The notes: generated from the letters alone by a model not told the origin. Shown: positions 8,163-16,522, numbered from the stretch's first letter. The stretch: DNA of 64,000 bases from CAYVRJ01 sp964453645 (GCA_964453645.1 CAYVRJ010000010.1:1-64000); one strand, 5' to 3'. A program made the numbers and translations.

Positions 8163-9125
8163 TTATACAACAATCAATTCCCTTTGTGCAACGCTAAATA
8201 TTATATTCCCGTCATTTTTTATGAGAACCATGTCCTCGATGCGCACGCCGCACAGCCGGGGCACATAAATCCCCGGTTCAATGGTGATGATCATACCTTC
8301 TTGTAAGACTTCATCGCTCTTTTGGTTCACCCTGGGCAGCTCGTGGATGTCGATGCCCACCCCGTGACCCAGCCCGTGGACAAAATATTTTTCAAATCCG
8401 TCGATGCGGATTGTCTCCCGGGCGACTGTGTCCAACTCCTTGCAGGTTATACCCGCCTTGGCTTCTAAAAGGGCACTGGTTATGGAGCGGTATACGCTGT
8501 TATACACATTCCTGCGCTCTTTGCTAATCTCCCCCACCGCAACGGTGCGGGTGAAATCCGAACAGTAGTTGCTCCTCTTTGCCCCAAAGTCCAAGGTCAG
8601 CAGTTCCCCCGACTGAATCCTTTTGTCGGTGGCTCGGCCGTGGGGCATGGCCCCTCTGGTGCCCGAAACAATCACCGGATCAAAGGAAAAGTCACACCCC
8701 CGCTTGCACAGGTAGTAGATGATTTCTGCCTTAATCTCGTGTTCGGTCACTCCCGGTTTGATGTATTTGAGCACGTGGACAAAGGCTTCGTCGGTGATGT
8801 TGGACAAACCCTTGATGATTTCAATTTCGTCCTCGTCCTTCACTTGGCGCATGGCACGAATTTCGTCGGTGACGGCACTGAGATCCCTTTGGGTGATTTT
8901 AGCATAGGATTCAATATCCTGCTTGCCGTTAATTACCTTAACATCAAAACCTTCTGTGCAGTCCAGTGCCTCTTCGTAATACAATTGGGTGACGAATAAT
9001 AAACGTTCCCCTTTGGTGGCAAACACTGCCCCACCCTCTGCGTCGTATCCCGTGAGATAATAGGCATCGCTGCCATAGGCCAGCACCTTTTGAAATTTTT
9101 CTAGCAGCTTTTCAAGCCTGTCCAT
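8163..9125 (-). CDS. M24B Xaa-Pro aminopeptidase-like protein with shortened N-domain
   Basis: A 320-residue pita-bread metallopeptidase, predicted to release N-terminal residues ahead of proline. The catalytic domain (about residues 85-320) keeps the five metal ligands: Asp in LTLDFGA, Asp in SDFTRT, His in VHGLGHGVG, Glu in ITIEPGIY and Glu in VRIEDMV. The N-terminal creatinase-type domain is only about 80 residues, against about 120-130 in common homologues. Catalysis should be intact, but dimer contacts or specificity may differ. The start overlaps the end of the upstream gene by 14 bp, with GAGGA in front. Confidence 0.88.
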   Translation of the reverse strand: MDRLEKLLEKFQKVLAYGSDAYYLTGYDAEGGAVFATKGERLLFVTQLYYEEALDCTEGFDVKVINGKQDIESYAKITQRDLSAVTDEIRAMRQVKDEDEIEIIKGLSNITDEAFVHVLKYIKPGVTEHEIKAEIIYYLCKRGCDFSFDPVIVSGTRGAMPHGRATDKRIQSGELLTLDFGAKRSNYCSDFTRTVAVGEISKERRNVYNSVYRSITSALLEAKAGITCKELDTVARETIRIDGFEKYFVHGLGHGVGIDIHELPRVNQKSDEVLQEGMIITIEPGIYVPRLCGVRIEDMVLIKNDGNIIFSVAQRELIVV

Positions 9126-9960
9126 TTAAAAATTCCTCGTATGTATTTTTTAAGATCAATGCATCCTTTGCCATGGTGCCCCTAGATTCGCAAATGACCC
9201 TTGGCTCCATATTGTATTCACAAAACAGCTTCATCAAGGGCACGTGATCGGGGCCAAACTCTTCCTGATCAAAAGTCAGGTGCTTTTTCTCCCCCGAAGC
9301 TCCGTACTCAATTTTAGAAAAGTGTACGTGAATGATTTTTGCAACATCTCCCAGCGTAAACAGTTTTTCGATGATCTCCCGGTAATCCGACTCCGTGGCG
9401 ATCCCCCCCAGGGTCCGTGCATAGATGTGTCCAAAATCTACGGCGGGAACGATTTGGGGCACAGCCTTACAGATGTCGATGACTTCGTCTAAGGTTCCAA
9501 ACTGGTTCTTCTTACCCATGGTTTCACAACACAAGGTGATCCCCGGAAAACCCTCGGCAATTTCAATATATCGTAAAAAACCCTCCACAACCATGGCATG
9601 GGCTTCTTCTCTCGTCAGTTTGGAACAACTGCCAGGGTGCACCACGATCCTGTCTGCCCCCATATTATGTGCAGCAGTGAGGGTTTCTAGTATGTACTGG
9701 TCGTTTTTCTCCATTCGTTCGGTTTCGTTCACCGCAAGGTTGATATAGTACGGAGCGTGGCAGGAGAGACTTATGTCGTACTTCTTGGCTTCCTCACCAA
9801 TTTTATTGGCAGTCTCTTCCTTTAACTTCACGCCCTTGCCAAAGGAATACTCAAAGGCGTTGAGCTGCTGCTCGTGTAGCCACTTCATTTGCTCAAAGGT
9901 GTGTTTATATCCCTGTTCATAAAACGCATCGCTGTTGCCAGCGGGTCCAAAACGTATCAT
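9112..9960 (-). CDS. Endonuclease IV-like / AP2Ec TIM-barrel protein
   Basis: A 282-residue barrel of the endonuclease IV / sugar-phosphate isomerase superfamily. Several metal-ligand motifs can be seen: His in SCHAPYYINL, His in VVHPGS, Glu in CCETMG, Asp and His in AVDFGHIYAR, His in IIHVHFSK and Glu in VICESRG. E. coli Nfo has a third metal pair Asp-x-His; the matching stretch here reads KKHL, so the Asp seems replaced. AP endonuclease activity is therefore likely but unproven, and another AP2Ec function is possible. I choose the second Met as start because it has the SD GGAG six bases upstream and overlaps the stop of the micro-ORF at 9957-10019 (ATGA). Confidence 0.75.
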   Translation of the reverse strand: MIRFGPAGNSDAFYEQGYKHTFEQMKWLHEQQLNAFEYSFGKGVKLKEETANKIGEEAKKYDISLSCHAPYYINLAVNETERMEKNDQYILETLTAAHNMGADRIVVHPGSCSKLTREEAHAMVVEGFLRYIEIAEGFPGITLCCETMGKKNQFGTLDEVIDICKAVPQIVPAVDFGHIYARTLGGIATESDYREIIEKLFTLGDVAKIIHVHFSKIEYGASGEKKHLTFDQEEFGPDHVPLMKLFCEYNMEPRVICESRGTMAKDALILKNTYEEFLNGQA

Positions 9961-10019
9961 GTAAAACTCCATTCCGAGGTTTCACTTGCGAAACAAATAA
10001 TCGCAACACAATCTTTCAT
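9957..10019 (-). CDS. Micro-ORF leader, copy 1 (20 aa), ahead of the endonuclease IV-like gene
   Basis: GAGGATTTAAC is followed by ATGAAAGATT and a 20-codon frame whose peptide contains IICFASETSEWSF. It ends in TGA overlapping the next ATG. The TGG-AGT codons form the SD (GGAG) of that next gene. A small hairpin, GTTTC-GCAAGT-GAAAC, lies just ahead of it. The same arrangement recurs at 19995-20060, 37683-37742 and 61091-61162. It could be a translated coupling peptide or an RNA element; translation is not proven. Confidence 0.45.
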   Translation of the reverse strand: MKDCVAIICFASETSEWSFT

Positions 10020-10059
10020 GTTAAATCCTCTTTCTATGTATCCATCTTAAAAATCAAAC

Positions 10060-10093
10060 AAAATCAGCCCTTCCCTACTGATCGGCTGATTTT
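10060..10093. other. Hairpin in the divergent nfo-like / proS intergenic region
   Basis: A perfect 10-bp inverted repeat AAAATCAGCC / GGCTGATTTT with a 14-base loop lies between two divergently transcribed genes. Its A/T ends look like a bidirectional terminator, but no gene ends here. On the minus strand it may be a 5' leader structure for the endonuclease IV-like gene. Confidence 0.5.
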
Positions 10094-10200
10094 CAATAGT
10101 TAGGAATCTTTTGGATTTCATTGTAAACATTGTACGGCGCAACCTTGTTTTTGTCAATAAGAAGGGAAGTTAACCCCCCTGTCAACGACAAATTAAATTC

Positions 10201-10229
10201 TTGATAAAATGGCAATAATACTGTAGTAT
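10201..10229 (+). promoter_or_regulatory. Candidate proS promoter
   Basis: TTGATA (10201-10206), 17-bp spacer, TAGTAT (10224-10229), then AAAGGA ahead of the proS ATG at 10267. It is a reasonable sigma-A match. Confidence 0.5.
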
Positions 10230-10266
10230 ATTTATATGATATTTTGGCGAAAGGATTTTTAATCAT

Positions 10267-11700
10267 ATGCAAAAGGAATTTGTGGAGCATATCGCGAAAC
10301 AGGGTGAGGACTTTTCTCGCTGGTACACCGATGTCATCATGAAAACGGATTTGGTGGACTACAGCGAAGTAAAGGGGTGTATGGTCATTAAACCCTACGG
10401 TTATGCAATTTGGGAAAACATGCAGCGTGAAATGGACAAAATGTTTAAGGCTACAGGGCATAAAAATGCGTATTTTCCCCTGTTCATCCCCGAGAGCTTG
10501 CTGCAAAAGGAAGCCGATCACGTGGAAGGGTTTGCCCCCGAAGTCGCATGGGTCACCCATGGCGGGCACGAAAAATTGCAGGAGCGCCTGTGCGTACGCC
10601 CTACTTCAGAGACCATCATCTGCTCCATGTATTCCAAGTGGATTCAAAGCTACCGGGATCTGCCCCTGCTCTACAACCAGTGGTGTAACGTGGTTCGATG
10701 GGAAAAATCCACTCGTCCCTTCCTGCGCACCAGTGAGTTTTTGTGGCAGGAAGGTCATACTGCCCATGCAACCGCTGAGGAAGCACAGGAAGAGACCATC
10801 AAGATGCTGGGAGTATACAAAGATTTTGCCCACAACGTCTTAGCCATTCCCGTGGTGACGGGGCAAAAGTCTGAAAAGGAAAAATTTGCAGGTGCCATGC
10901 ACACATACACCATGGAAGCGCTGATGAAAGACGGCAAAGCTTTGCAGATGGGCACATCCCACAACTTGGGCACCCACTTTGCAAAGGTGTTTGACATACA
11001 ATATTTAGACAAAGATAGCAAATTAAAACACGTACACCAAACCTCTTGGGGAACCTCCACCCGCATGATCGGCGGGGTCATCATGGTTCACGGGGACGAC
11101 CGGGGCTTGCGCTTGCCGCCAAAAATTGCACCCATTCAGGTGATCATCGTACCCGTTGCGGCCCACAAGGGTGGTGTCATAGAAAAGGCACAGGAGCTGC
11201 TCAGCATGCTCAGCGATCACGGCATTCGGGTGGAACTGGATTTAAGAGACGCTTCTCCCGGCTGGAAGTTTAACGAGTGGGAGTTAAAGGGTGTACCCCT
11301 GCGGCTGGAAGTTGGCCCAAGGGACATTGAAAACAACCAAGTGATGATCGCCCGGCGGGATAACAATGAAAAGCAAGCCTATTCCATGGATGATCTGGCA
11401 ACAACCATCCAATTCCTTTTAGATGACGTTCAGCAAGGGCTGCTGGCCGCTGCCCTGAAAAACCGTGAGGAGCACACCCTCAACGCCCAAAACTTTGAGG
11501 AGTTTACGACCAAAATGGAAAAGGAACCGGGGTTCATCCGGGCCATGTGGTGCGGCGAGCGGGGCTGCGAGGACGAGATCAAGGAAAAGACTGGGGCCAC
11601 CACCCGGTGTATGCCCTTTGAGCAGGAGAATCTCTCCCATGTGTGCGTCCACTGCGGCAAGCCGGCAAAACAAATGACGTATTTTGCACGGGCATATTAA
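10267..11700 (+). CDS. proS: Prolyl-tRNA synthetase, archaeal/eukaryotic type
   Basis: A class II aminoacyl-tRNA synthetase of 477 residues charging tRNA-Pro. It lacks the large editing insertion of the usual bacterial 570-residue ProS, and its C-terminal domain places it in the archaeal-type branch that occurs in many Clostridia. Visible are VRWEKSTRPFLRTSEFLWQEGHTAHA (motif 2 region), RPTSET, HQTSWGTSTRMIGG (motif 3 region), and a C-terminal zinc-type set of Cys (CGERGCEDE and CVHCGKP). The final residues YFARAY match the usual Tyr-terminated end. It heads a + strand run of housekeeping genes. Confidence 0.95.
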   Translation: MQKEFVEHIAKQGEDFSRWYTDVIMKTDLVDYSEVKGCMVIKPYGYAIWENMQREMDKMFKATGHKNAYFPLFIPESLLQKEADHVEGFAPEVAWVTHGGHEKLQERLCVRPTSETIICSMYSKWIQSYRDLPLLYNQWCNVVRWEKSTRPFLRTSEFLWQEGHTAHATAEEAQEETIKMLGVYKDFAHNVLAIPVVTGQKSEKEKFAGAMHTYTMEALMKDGKALQMGTSHNLGTHFAKVFDIQYLDKDSKLKHVHQTSWGTSTRMIGGVIMVHGDDRGLRLPPKIAPIQVIIVPVAAHKGGVIEKAQELLSMLSDHGIRVELDLRDASPGWKFNEWELKGVPLRLEVGPRDIENNQVMIARRDNNEKQAYSMDDLATTIQFLLDDVQQGLLAAALKNREEHTLNAQNFEEFTTKMEKEPGFIRAMWCGERGCEDEIKEKTGATTRCMPFEQENLSHVCVHCGKPAKQMTYFARAY

Positions 11701-11719
11701 ACCAACGGATCAACAACAA

Positions 11720-12268
11720 ATGGCAAAGAGTGTTATAACATATACCAAAAATATAGACGAGGGTTTAACCACAAAGTGGGTTGAGCGGTTCTTGGAACTG
11801 GGTATGGAACTGGAGTTCCACCCCCAGTTTTCCTTTGAGACCATCAACGGGTATCTCCCGGTGAGGCTTAAGATTCTACACCCAAAGATTGAAGCCCTGA
11901 TCGGCAACTTTAAGACGGGTATGGAATTATATCTCGATGGATTTGACATCGACGATTTAAAGCCCCAAAAGTCCTCTTTCTTTAAAAAGAAGGAAAAAGT
12001 TTCAGAAGCTGTGATTTCGCCCGAAATCGATGAAGTGCTTAAAACGTGTACTACTTGCATCACCTTTAACTTTGAAGAGGGGTTACCCGTGCGCCTGGCC
12101 TGCCTGAGTGCTGCGGTGATCAGCGAGATCACCGGTGGCGTATACCGCAACCCCCTCTCCAACAAATGGAGGTTGGGTAAAGAGGCAGTTCCCCCATTGG
12201 TCACAGCCGTAGAGGAAAACGAAGCGAAACAAACCCAGTGGAAAGAACGGGAGTTTACGGAGTGGTGA
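11720..12268 (+). CDS. Uncharacterised protein between proS and nadD
   Basis: I do not recognise the family. From the ATG at 11720 the product is about 182 residues with no signal peptide or membrane segment. It begins AKSVITYTKNIDEG, has a Lys-rich stretch SSFFKKKEKV near the middle, and a C-terminal segment VYRNPLSNKWRLGKEAVPP. An earlier in-frame ATG at 11684 would overlap proS by 17 bp. Neither ATG has a convincing SD, which suggests coupling to proS translation. The stop overlaps the likely GTG start of nadD. The context is housekeeping, but no function can be assigned. Confidence 0.6.
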   Translation: MAKSVITYTKNIDEGLTTKWVERFLELGMELEFHPQFSFETINGYLPVRLKILHPKIEALIGNFKTGMELYLDGFDIDDLKPQKSSFFKKKEKVSEAVISPEIDEVLKTCTTCITFNFEEGLPVRLACLSAAVISEITGGVYRNPLSNKWRLGKEAVPPLVTAVEENEAKQTQWKEREFTEW

Positions 12269-12906
12269 GGGCACAGGTGTTTACAGGAGGGGTGCAGCTA
12301 ACCGCCCACTCCTCTAAAGTTGGCATTTTCGGGGGAACGTTTAACCCCATTCACTTGGGCCACACCTACATCGCCAAGTGTGTGCGGGAGGAGTTTGCCC
12401 TTGGCAAAGTGTATATGCTGCCCACGGGAGACCCTCCCCACAAGAGCCATATCTTGGACAAAGAACAACGGTATGCCATGCTGGAGCTGGCAGTGAAGGA
12501 TACGCCCTATCTCCTGCCCTCCCGGCTAGAAATGGACAGGCCGGGTAAATCCTACACGGTGGACACCCTCAACCGGTTAAAACAGTTAAACGAAAAGAGT
12601 GAACTGCACTTTATCATTGGCTCGGATACCCTGCTGGAGATTCACACTTGGAAAGACGTGGACGAAGTGTTTAATCTTTGCGAATTTATTTGTGTGCTCC
12701 GGGCGGGAGACGATCTAAATTTAATCGCACAAACCATCAATACTTATTTTTCCATTTATAACAAACACATACAACTCTCCACCGCCCTCATTCCCGACAT
12801 CTCCTCCACCCAAATTCGGGAAAAGATTCGGCGAGGAGAGAACACAGACGGGTTACTCCACCCCTTGGTGCAGGAATACATCGCTATGAACGGAGTGTAC
12901 CAGTGA
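12262..12906 (+). CDS. nadD: Nicotinate-nucleotide adenylyltransferase
   Basis: Transfers AMP from ATP to nicotinate mononucleotide in NAD synthesis. The Rossmann-type nucleotidyltransferase signature KVGIFGGTFNPIHLGH is clear, as are LPTGDPPHK and the C-terminal IPDISSTQIREKIRRG (ISxTxxR). The start is uncertain. GTG at 12262 follows GGGAG by eight bases; GTG at 12265 and 12277 and ATG at 12238 are also in frame. All leave a 17-30 residue extension ahead of the usual first residues. The gene overlaps yqeK by four bases. Confidence 0.92.
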   Translation: MVRAQVFTGGVQLTAHSSKVGIFGGTFNPIHLGHTYIAKCVREEFALGKVYMLPTGDPPHKSHILDKEQRYAMLELAVKDTPYLLPSRLEMDRPGKSYTVDTLNRLKQLNEKSELHFIIGSDTLLEIHTWKDVDEVFNLCEFICVLRAGDDLNLIAQTINTYFSIYNKHIQLSTALIPDISSTQIREKIRRGENTDGLLHPLVQEYIAMNGVYQ

Positions 12907-13472
12907 ATAAATATGAAGAAATTGCAAAAAAATATATATCGGGCAGTCGTTTAACCCACAGTTTTGAAACGGCAAAGGAAGCACAAAAACTGTGTCTGCT
13001 CTACGGCGAAGACGAAGCCTTGGGTTATGCTGCGGGGCTGGTACACGACATAGCCAAACCCTTGGAAAATCCCGTAGAATTGGCAAATTCCTATGGATTG
13101 GAAGTGCCCCCCATCGTTTTGGCAAACCCTGCACTGCTCCACGGGCCGTTGGGGGCAGCAATACTTCGGGAGGACGAGGGTATCACCGACGAAAAGCTGT
13201 TGAGGGCGGTGGCGCTGCACACCACCGGTCAACAAAATATGACACTCTTTGAAAAAATCATTTACATTGCAGATTTAACAGAAGTTGGAAGAGACTACGA
13301 GGGTATCGACGAAATTCGTCAAAAATCATATGAAGATATTGACTTTTCTCTGATTTTGGCTTTTAATTATGTTATGAGGTATGTGCTCAAGCGTGGACTG
13401 GTGCTGCATCCGTCCACGGTGGATGCGTATAATCATTTTATTATGAGGAGGAAAAATGAGATTCACGGATGA
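12903..13472 (+). CDS. yqeK: HD-domain hydrolase, YqeK-type Ap4A hydrolase
   Basis: A 189-residue HD-superfamily protein. LTHSFETAKEAQ supplies the first His, GLVHDIAKPL the HD pair, and ALHTTGQQNMTLFEKIIYIADLTEVGRDY the later His and Asp. This matches the YqeK family, shown in other Firmicutes to cleave diadenosine tetraphosphate symmetrically. The GTG start overlaps the nadD stop (GTGA). The order nadD-yqeK-rsfS is a classic Firmicutes cluster. Confidence 0.9.
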   Translation: MNKYEEIAKKYISGSRLTHSFETAKEAQKLCLLYGEDEALGYAAGLVHDIAKPLENPVELANSYGLEVPPIVLANPALLHGPLGAAILREDEGITDEKLLRAVALHTTGQQNMTLFEKIIYIADLTEVGRDYEGIDEIRQKSYEDIDFSLILAFNYVMRYVLKRGLVLHPSTVDAYNHFIMRRKNEIHG

Positions 13473-13815
13473 AGTCTTAAAGTATGCAAAAGCTCTGTCA
13501 CAAAAAAAGGGTGAGGACATCACACTCATTGACGTCGCCCACCTGACAATTCTTGCGGATTATTTTATTATCGCCACGGGCAGATCCACCACCCATGTTA
13601 AATCCATTTGCGACGAAATGATTTTAGAAATGTCCAAGCAGGGTATTCACCCCACGCGCAAAGAGGGATATAATGAAGGACGTTGGATTGTTGTGGATTT
13701 CCAAAACGTGTTGGTGCACATCTTCCACAAGGATGAACGGGAATTCTATAATATTGAGCGGTTGTGGGTGGACGGAGAAAATCAGATGAATTATGTGGCT
13801 TCACCTGAACAATAA
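13456..13815 (+). CDS. rsfS: Ribosomal silencing factor RsfS
   Basis: A 119-residue Iojap-family protein that binds L14 on the large subunit and blocks subunit joining when nutrients are limiting. Diagnostic stretches are LADYFIIATGRSTTHVKSI and EGRWIVVDFQNVLVHIF. GAGGAGG precedes the ATG, which lies 17 bp inside yqeK. Confidence 0.94.
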   Translation: MRFTDEVLKYAKALSQKKGEDITLIDVAHLTILADYFIIATGRSTTHVKSICDEMILEMSKQGIHPTRKEGYNEGRWIVVDFQNVLVHIFHKDEREFYNIERLWVDGENQMNYVASPEQ

Positions 13816-13841
13816 ATTCCTTTAAAATTAAAAAAAAACAG

Positions 13842-13870
13842 TTGTAAAAACTGATGTTATACAGTATAAT
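13842..13870 (+). promoter_or_regulatory. Promoter of tRNA-Val(GAC)
   Basis: TTGTAA (13842-13847) and TATAAT (13865-13870) at 17-bp spacing, 11 bp ahead of the tRNA 5' end. It may also transcribe the 6S RNA that follows. Confidence 0.65.
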
Positions 13871-13881
13871 AACTAACACAC

Positions 13882-13958
<77 letters not shown>

Positions 13959-13961
13959 AAA

Positions 13962-14149
13962 TCCTGTGGTGTTCGTGTTATCCTTAGTTTTAAACCCACA
14001 GATCAACTACGGGAGCACATGTCCATTGAACGATTAAGTCACGCCCGGGTGCAGCTTAATTGCTGTACTATTCGGGAAGGCTGAGGCGTTCGGCGTGGCA
14101 CCCACCTGCCTATGGGCGGGTTTTAAAACGGGAGAACGGCACCTTGGGA
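13962..14149 (+). ncRNA. ssrS: 6S RNA (RNA polymerase regulator)
   Basis: A 188-nt stretch begins 3 bp after the tRNA and closes on itself: TCCTGTGGTGTTC at the 5' end pairs with GAACGGCACCTTGGGA at the 3' end. The interior has the GGCTGAGGCGTTCGGCGTGG and GGCACCCACCTG segments and the central-bubble arrangement I associate with Firmicutes 6S RNA. It mimics an open promoter and binds sigma-A holoenzyme. The length is typical. A strong terminator follows at 14169. The identification rests on remembered sequence and structure, not a covariance search. Confidence 0.8.
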
Positions 14150-14168
14150 TTTTTTAATTTGAATTTCA

Positions 14169-14198
14169 GGACAGGCATACTTTCATGCCTGTCCTTTT
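14169..14198 (+). terminator. Terminator of the tRNA-Val/6S unit
   Basis: Perfect 10-bp stem GGACAGGCAT / ATGCCTGTCC with a 6-base loop followed by TTTTATTTT. Confidence 0.9.
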
Positions 14199-14306
14199 AT
14201 TTTATCCATATTTTGTGATAAAAACTTTTTAAGCTTTTTCATGTATACTTTTTAAAAATAAAACAACAATATATACGGAAAATAATTTTTGTAGGAGTTG
14301 TAACTT

Positions 14307-15587
14307 TTGAACAAGATACTGATTAAGCTTTGCGGAATAATACTTTGTTTGGCGTTTACCTTGGGTGTGAGCGTTCTTGCCATTTGTGGCGTGTTCGACG
14401 TACCCGAGCAGATTATACTCAGCCAAGACAAAGAACAAACGTTTCATTTCGGATTGCCCATCAGTCTCAACTTCAAGACCAACAATGAAAATATATTTAC
14501 CCTCAACGGGTTGAGTCCCGATGAAAAGAAATTAGACCTAAACGGCCCCATCGTGCTCAAGGGAAACCAAGAGGGCGATGCCTTGATTTCTGTGGGCATT
14601 TTCGGTATTACCCTCAAAGAAGTTACAGTTTCCTCCCGAACCCAGCGATATTTGATCCCCGGTGGACAATCCATCGGCGTCACATTATATACCAAGGGTG
14701 CACTGGTGGTGGGCAGCGGGGAGATCACCGATGAAATGGGTAATGCGGTGAATCCCGCCCGGCAGGCCGGTCTACTTCCGGGAGATGTGATTGAAAAAGT
14801 GAACGGCAAGATTGTTGAAAATTCTGATCATCTCTCCGATCTAGTGGGCACAAACACGGGTAAACCCGTAAACGTCACCGTGCGCAGGGAGGATAAAACT
14901 TTGGAGCTCACCATCTATCCCGTAAAAGACATTGTGGACAACGTCTTTCGCATTGGGGTGTGGGTGCGAGATTCCACCGCCGGCGTGGGCACACTGACCT
15001 ATTACGATGAGATGAACAACTCCTTTGGCGGATTAGGCCACGCTGTCATTGATGTGGACACCCAACAGTTGTTATCCTTAAAGAACGGTGAAATAATTGA
15101 ATCCAGCGTACTTGAGATCGACAAAGGCCAGTCCGGTCGCCCAGGTGAGCTTCACGGCAGCTTTAGTTTTGTGAACAAACGGTTGGGCAGCATTCGGCTG
15201 AACACGGAGTTTGGCATTTATGGAACTTTATATGATAAAAATTTTATTCAAGGTAAACCCCTGCCCATTGGCTTGCAGCAAGATGTGCAGTACGGCAAAG
15301 CTTCTATTTTAACAACGGTGGACAACCAAGGCATTCAGGAGTACGAGTGTGAAATTATAAAAATAAATCCACAGCAGTTTCCCTCCCAAAAGGGTATGGT
15401 TATTAAAATCACCGATCCCGATTTGTTGAACAAAACTGGGGGCATTGTTCAGGGTATGAGTGGGAGCCCCATCATTCAAGATGGACGAATTATTGGCGCT
15501 GTCACCCACGTTTTCTTAAATTCACCCGACAAAGGTTACGGCATGTTTATCGAATGGATGCTAAAATGCAGTGATCGGTTAAATTAA
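14307..15587 (+). CDS. spoIVB: SpoIVB peptidase (family S55)
   Basis: A serine peptidase made in the forespore that crosses to the intermembrane space and triggers pro-sigma-K processing in the mother cell. In order: an N-terminal membrane anchor (about residues 4-26), a PDZ domain (about 115-200, with ARQAGLLPGDVIEKVNGK), and the S55 catalytic domain with His245 in GLGHAVID and Ser385 in GMSGSP. Its 426 residues match the family. The start is TTG, eight bases behind GGAG. Synteny with spo0A is the standard arrangement. Confidence 0.95.
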   Translation: MNKILIKLCGIILCLAFTLGVSVLAICGVFDVPEQIILSQDKEQTFHFGLPISLNFKTNNENIFTLNGLSPDEKKLDLNGPIVLKGNQEGDALISVGIFGITLKEVTVSSRTQRYLIPGGQSIGVTLYTKGALVVGSGEITDEMGNAVNPARQAGLLPGDVIEKVNGKIVENSDHLSDLVGTNTGKPVNVTVRREDKTLELTIYPVKDIVDNVFRIGVWVRDSTAGVGTLTYYDEMNNSFGGLGHAVIDVDTQQLLSLKNGEIIESSVLEIDKGQSGRPGELHGSFSFVNKRLGSIRLNTEFGIYGTLYDKNFIQGKPLPIGLQQDVQYGKASILTTVDNQGIQEYECEIIKINPQQFPSQKGMVIKITDPDLLNKTGGIVQGMSGSPIIQDGRIIGAVTHVFLNSPDKGYGMFIEWMLKCSDRLN

Positions 15588-15629
15588 CAAAATATGCAAT
15601 CCAAATTTAATCATGTTAGTGATAATCTA

Positions 15630-15658
15630 TTGCAAAAAAATGAACGATATTATACAAT
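15630..15658 (+). promoter_or_regulatory. Candidate vegetative promoter of spo0A
   Basis: TTGCAA (15630-15635), 17-bp spacer, TACAAT (15653-15658), about 80 bp ahead of the ATG. I did not see a clear sigma-H promoter or a 0A box in this short region. Confidence 0.45.
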
Positions 15659-15739
15659 ATAATCACTAAAATGCTTATTTGAGCGTTTTATCAATTTATC
15701 ATTATTATATGGGGAAAAAAGAATAGGAGGAAGCTTAGT

Positions 15740-16522
15740 ATGTTTTTGTCTGAGGAAGTCAAAAAGGTAATTATTTGTCATTCGGACAGGGAATTTGTTC
15801 ACGAACTAAAAGATGGATTCAACATGAAGAACGACTACTCTGTGTGTGCAGTAGCCTTCGACGGCAAAACCGCCCTTGAAGAGATTGTGCACCATGAGCC
15901 GGACGTTGTGGTGGTCGACGTACACATGTCGGAGATCGACGGATTTGGTGTGATCGAGCATCTGAGCGAGTTGGACATAAAGACGCCAAAGATTTTTATG
16001 TGCAGCATATCCGCAGACGAATACACGCTAAAGAAGAGCAAGAGTGTGGGTGTGGATTATCTGTTTATCAAACCCATCGATTTAGAAATTTTCTTTCGAA
16101 GGATCGACGAGATCACCCTTAAGAAATTTGAATCATCCCCCGACAACGCCGAAAATTTACATACACGAAACGTAGAACTCATCATTTCAGCATATATGAA
16201 CAGCATCAGGATTCGGCCCAATATTTCAGGTTATTATTATCTCTTATCGGCCATTCGATTGGCGGTAAACGACATGTTGATTTTAGATGCCATGACTAAG
16301 AAACTCTATCCCACCGTTGCAGATGAATACAACACGACTCCCCAGCGAGTGGAGCGCTCCATGCGCCACGCCATTGAGACATCTTTTCGCCGAGGCTGCT
16401 TAAAGACATTAGAGGAGATGTTTGGCAACAGCATCAATGAGAAAAACGGCAAGCCCTCCAACAGCGAATTTGTTGCGCTGCTTGCCAATCGTATTCGCAT
16501 CCAGATGTCCAATGTAGAATAA
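15740..16522 (+). CDS. spo0A: Sporulation master regulator Spo0A
   Basis: A 260-residue response regulator. The receiver domain (about 10-130) has the phospho-acceptor Asp60 in VVVVDVHMS and the conserved Lys in YLFIKPID. The C-terminal DNA-binding domain (about 145-260) reads LSAIRLAVNDMLILDAMTKKLYP and the recognition-helix region TPQRVERSMRHAIETSFRRG. Phosphorylated Spo0A starts sporulation. In Clostridia orphan kinases phosphorylate it directly; the large hybrid kinases about 4 kb away are possible but unproven inputs. AGGAGG lies upstream. Confidence 0.97.
   Translation: MFLSEEVKKVIICHSDREFVHELKDGFNMKNDYSVCAVAFDGKTALEEIVHHEPDVVVVDVHMSEIDGFGVIEHLSELDIKTPKIFMCSISADEYTLKKSKSVGVDYLFIKPIDLEIFFRRIDEITLKKFESSPDNAENLHTRNVELIISAYMNSIRIRPNISGYYYLLSAIRLAVNDMLILDAMTKKLYPTVADEYNTTPQRVERSMRHAIETSFRRGCLKTLEEMFGNSINEKNGKPSNSEFVALLANRIRIQMSNVE

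Noticed and set aside
10093..10569. Minus-strand 158-codon frame opposite the start of proS
   Set aside because: It lies antisense to well-conserved ProS coding sequence and the proS promoter; no SD or recognisable domain.
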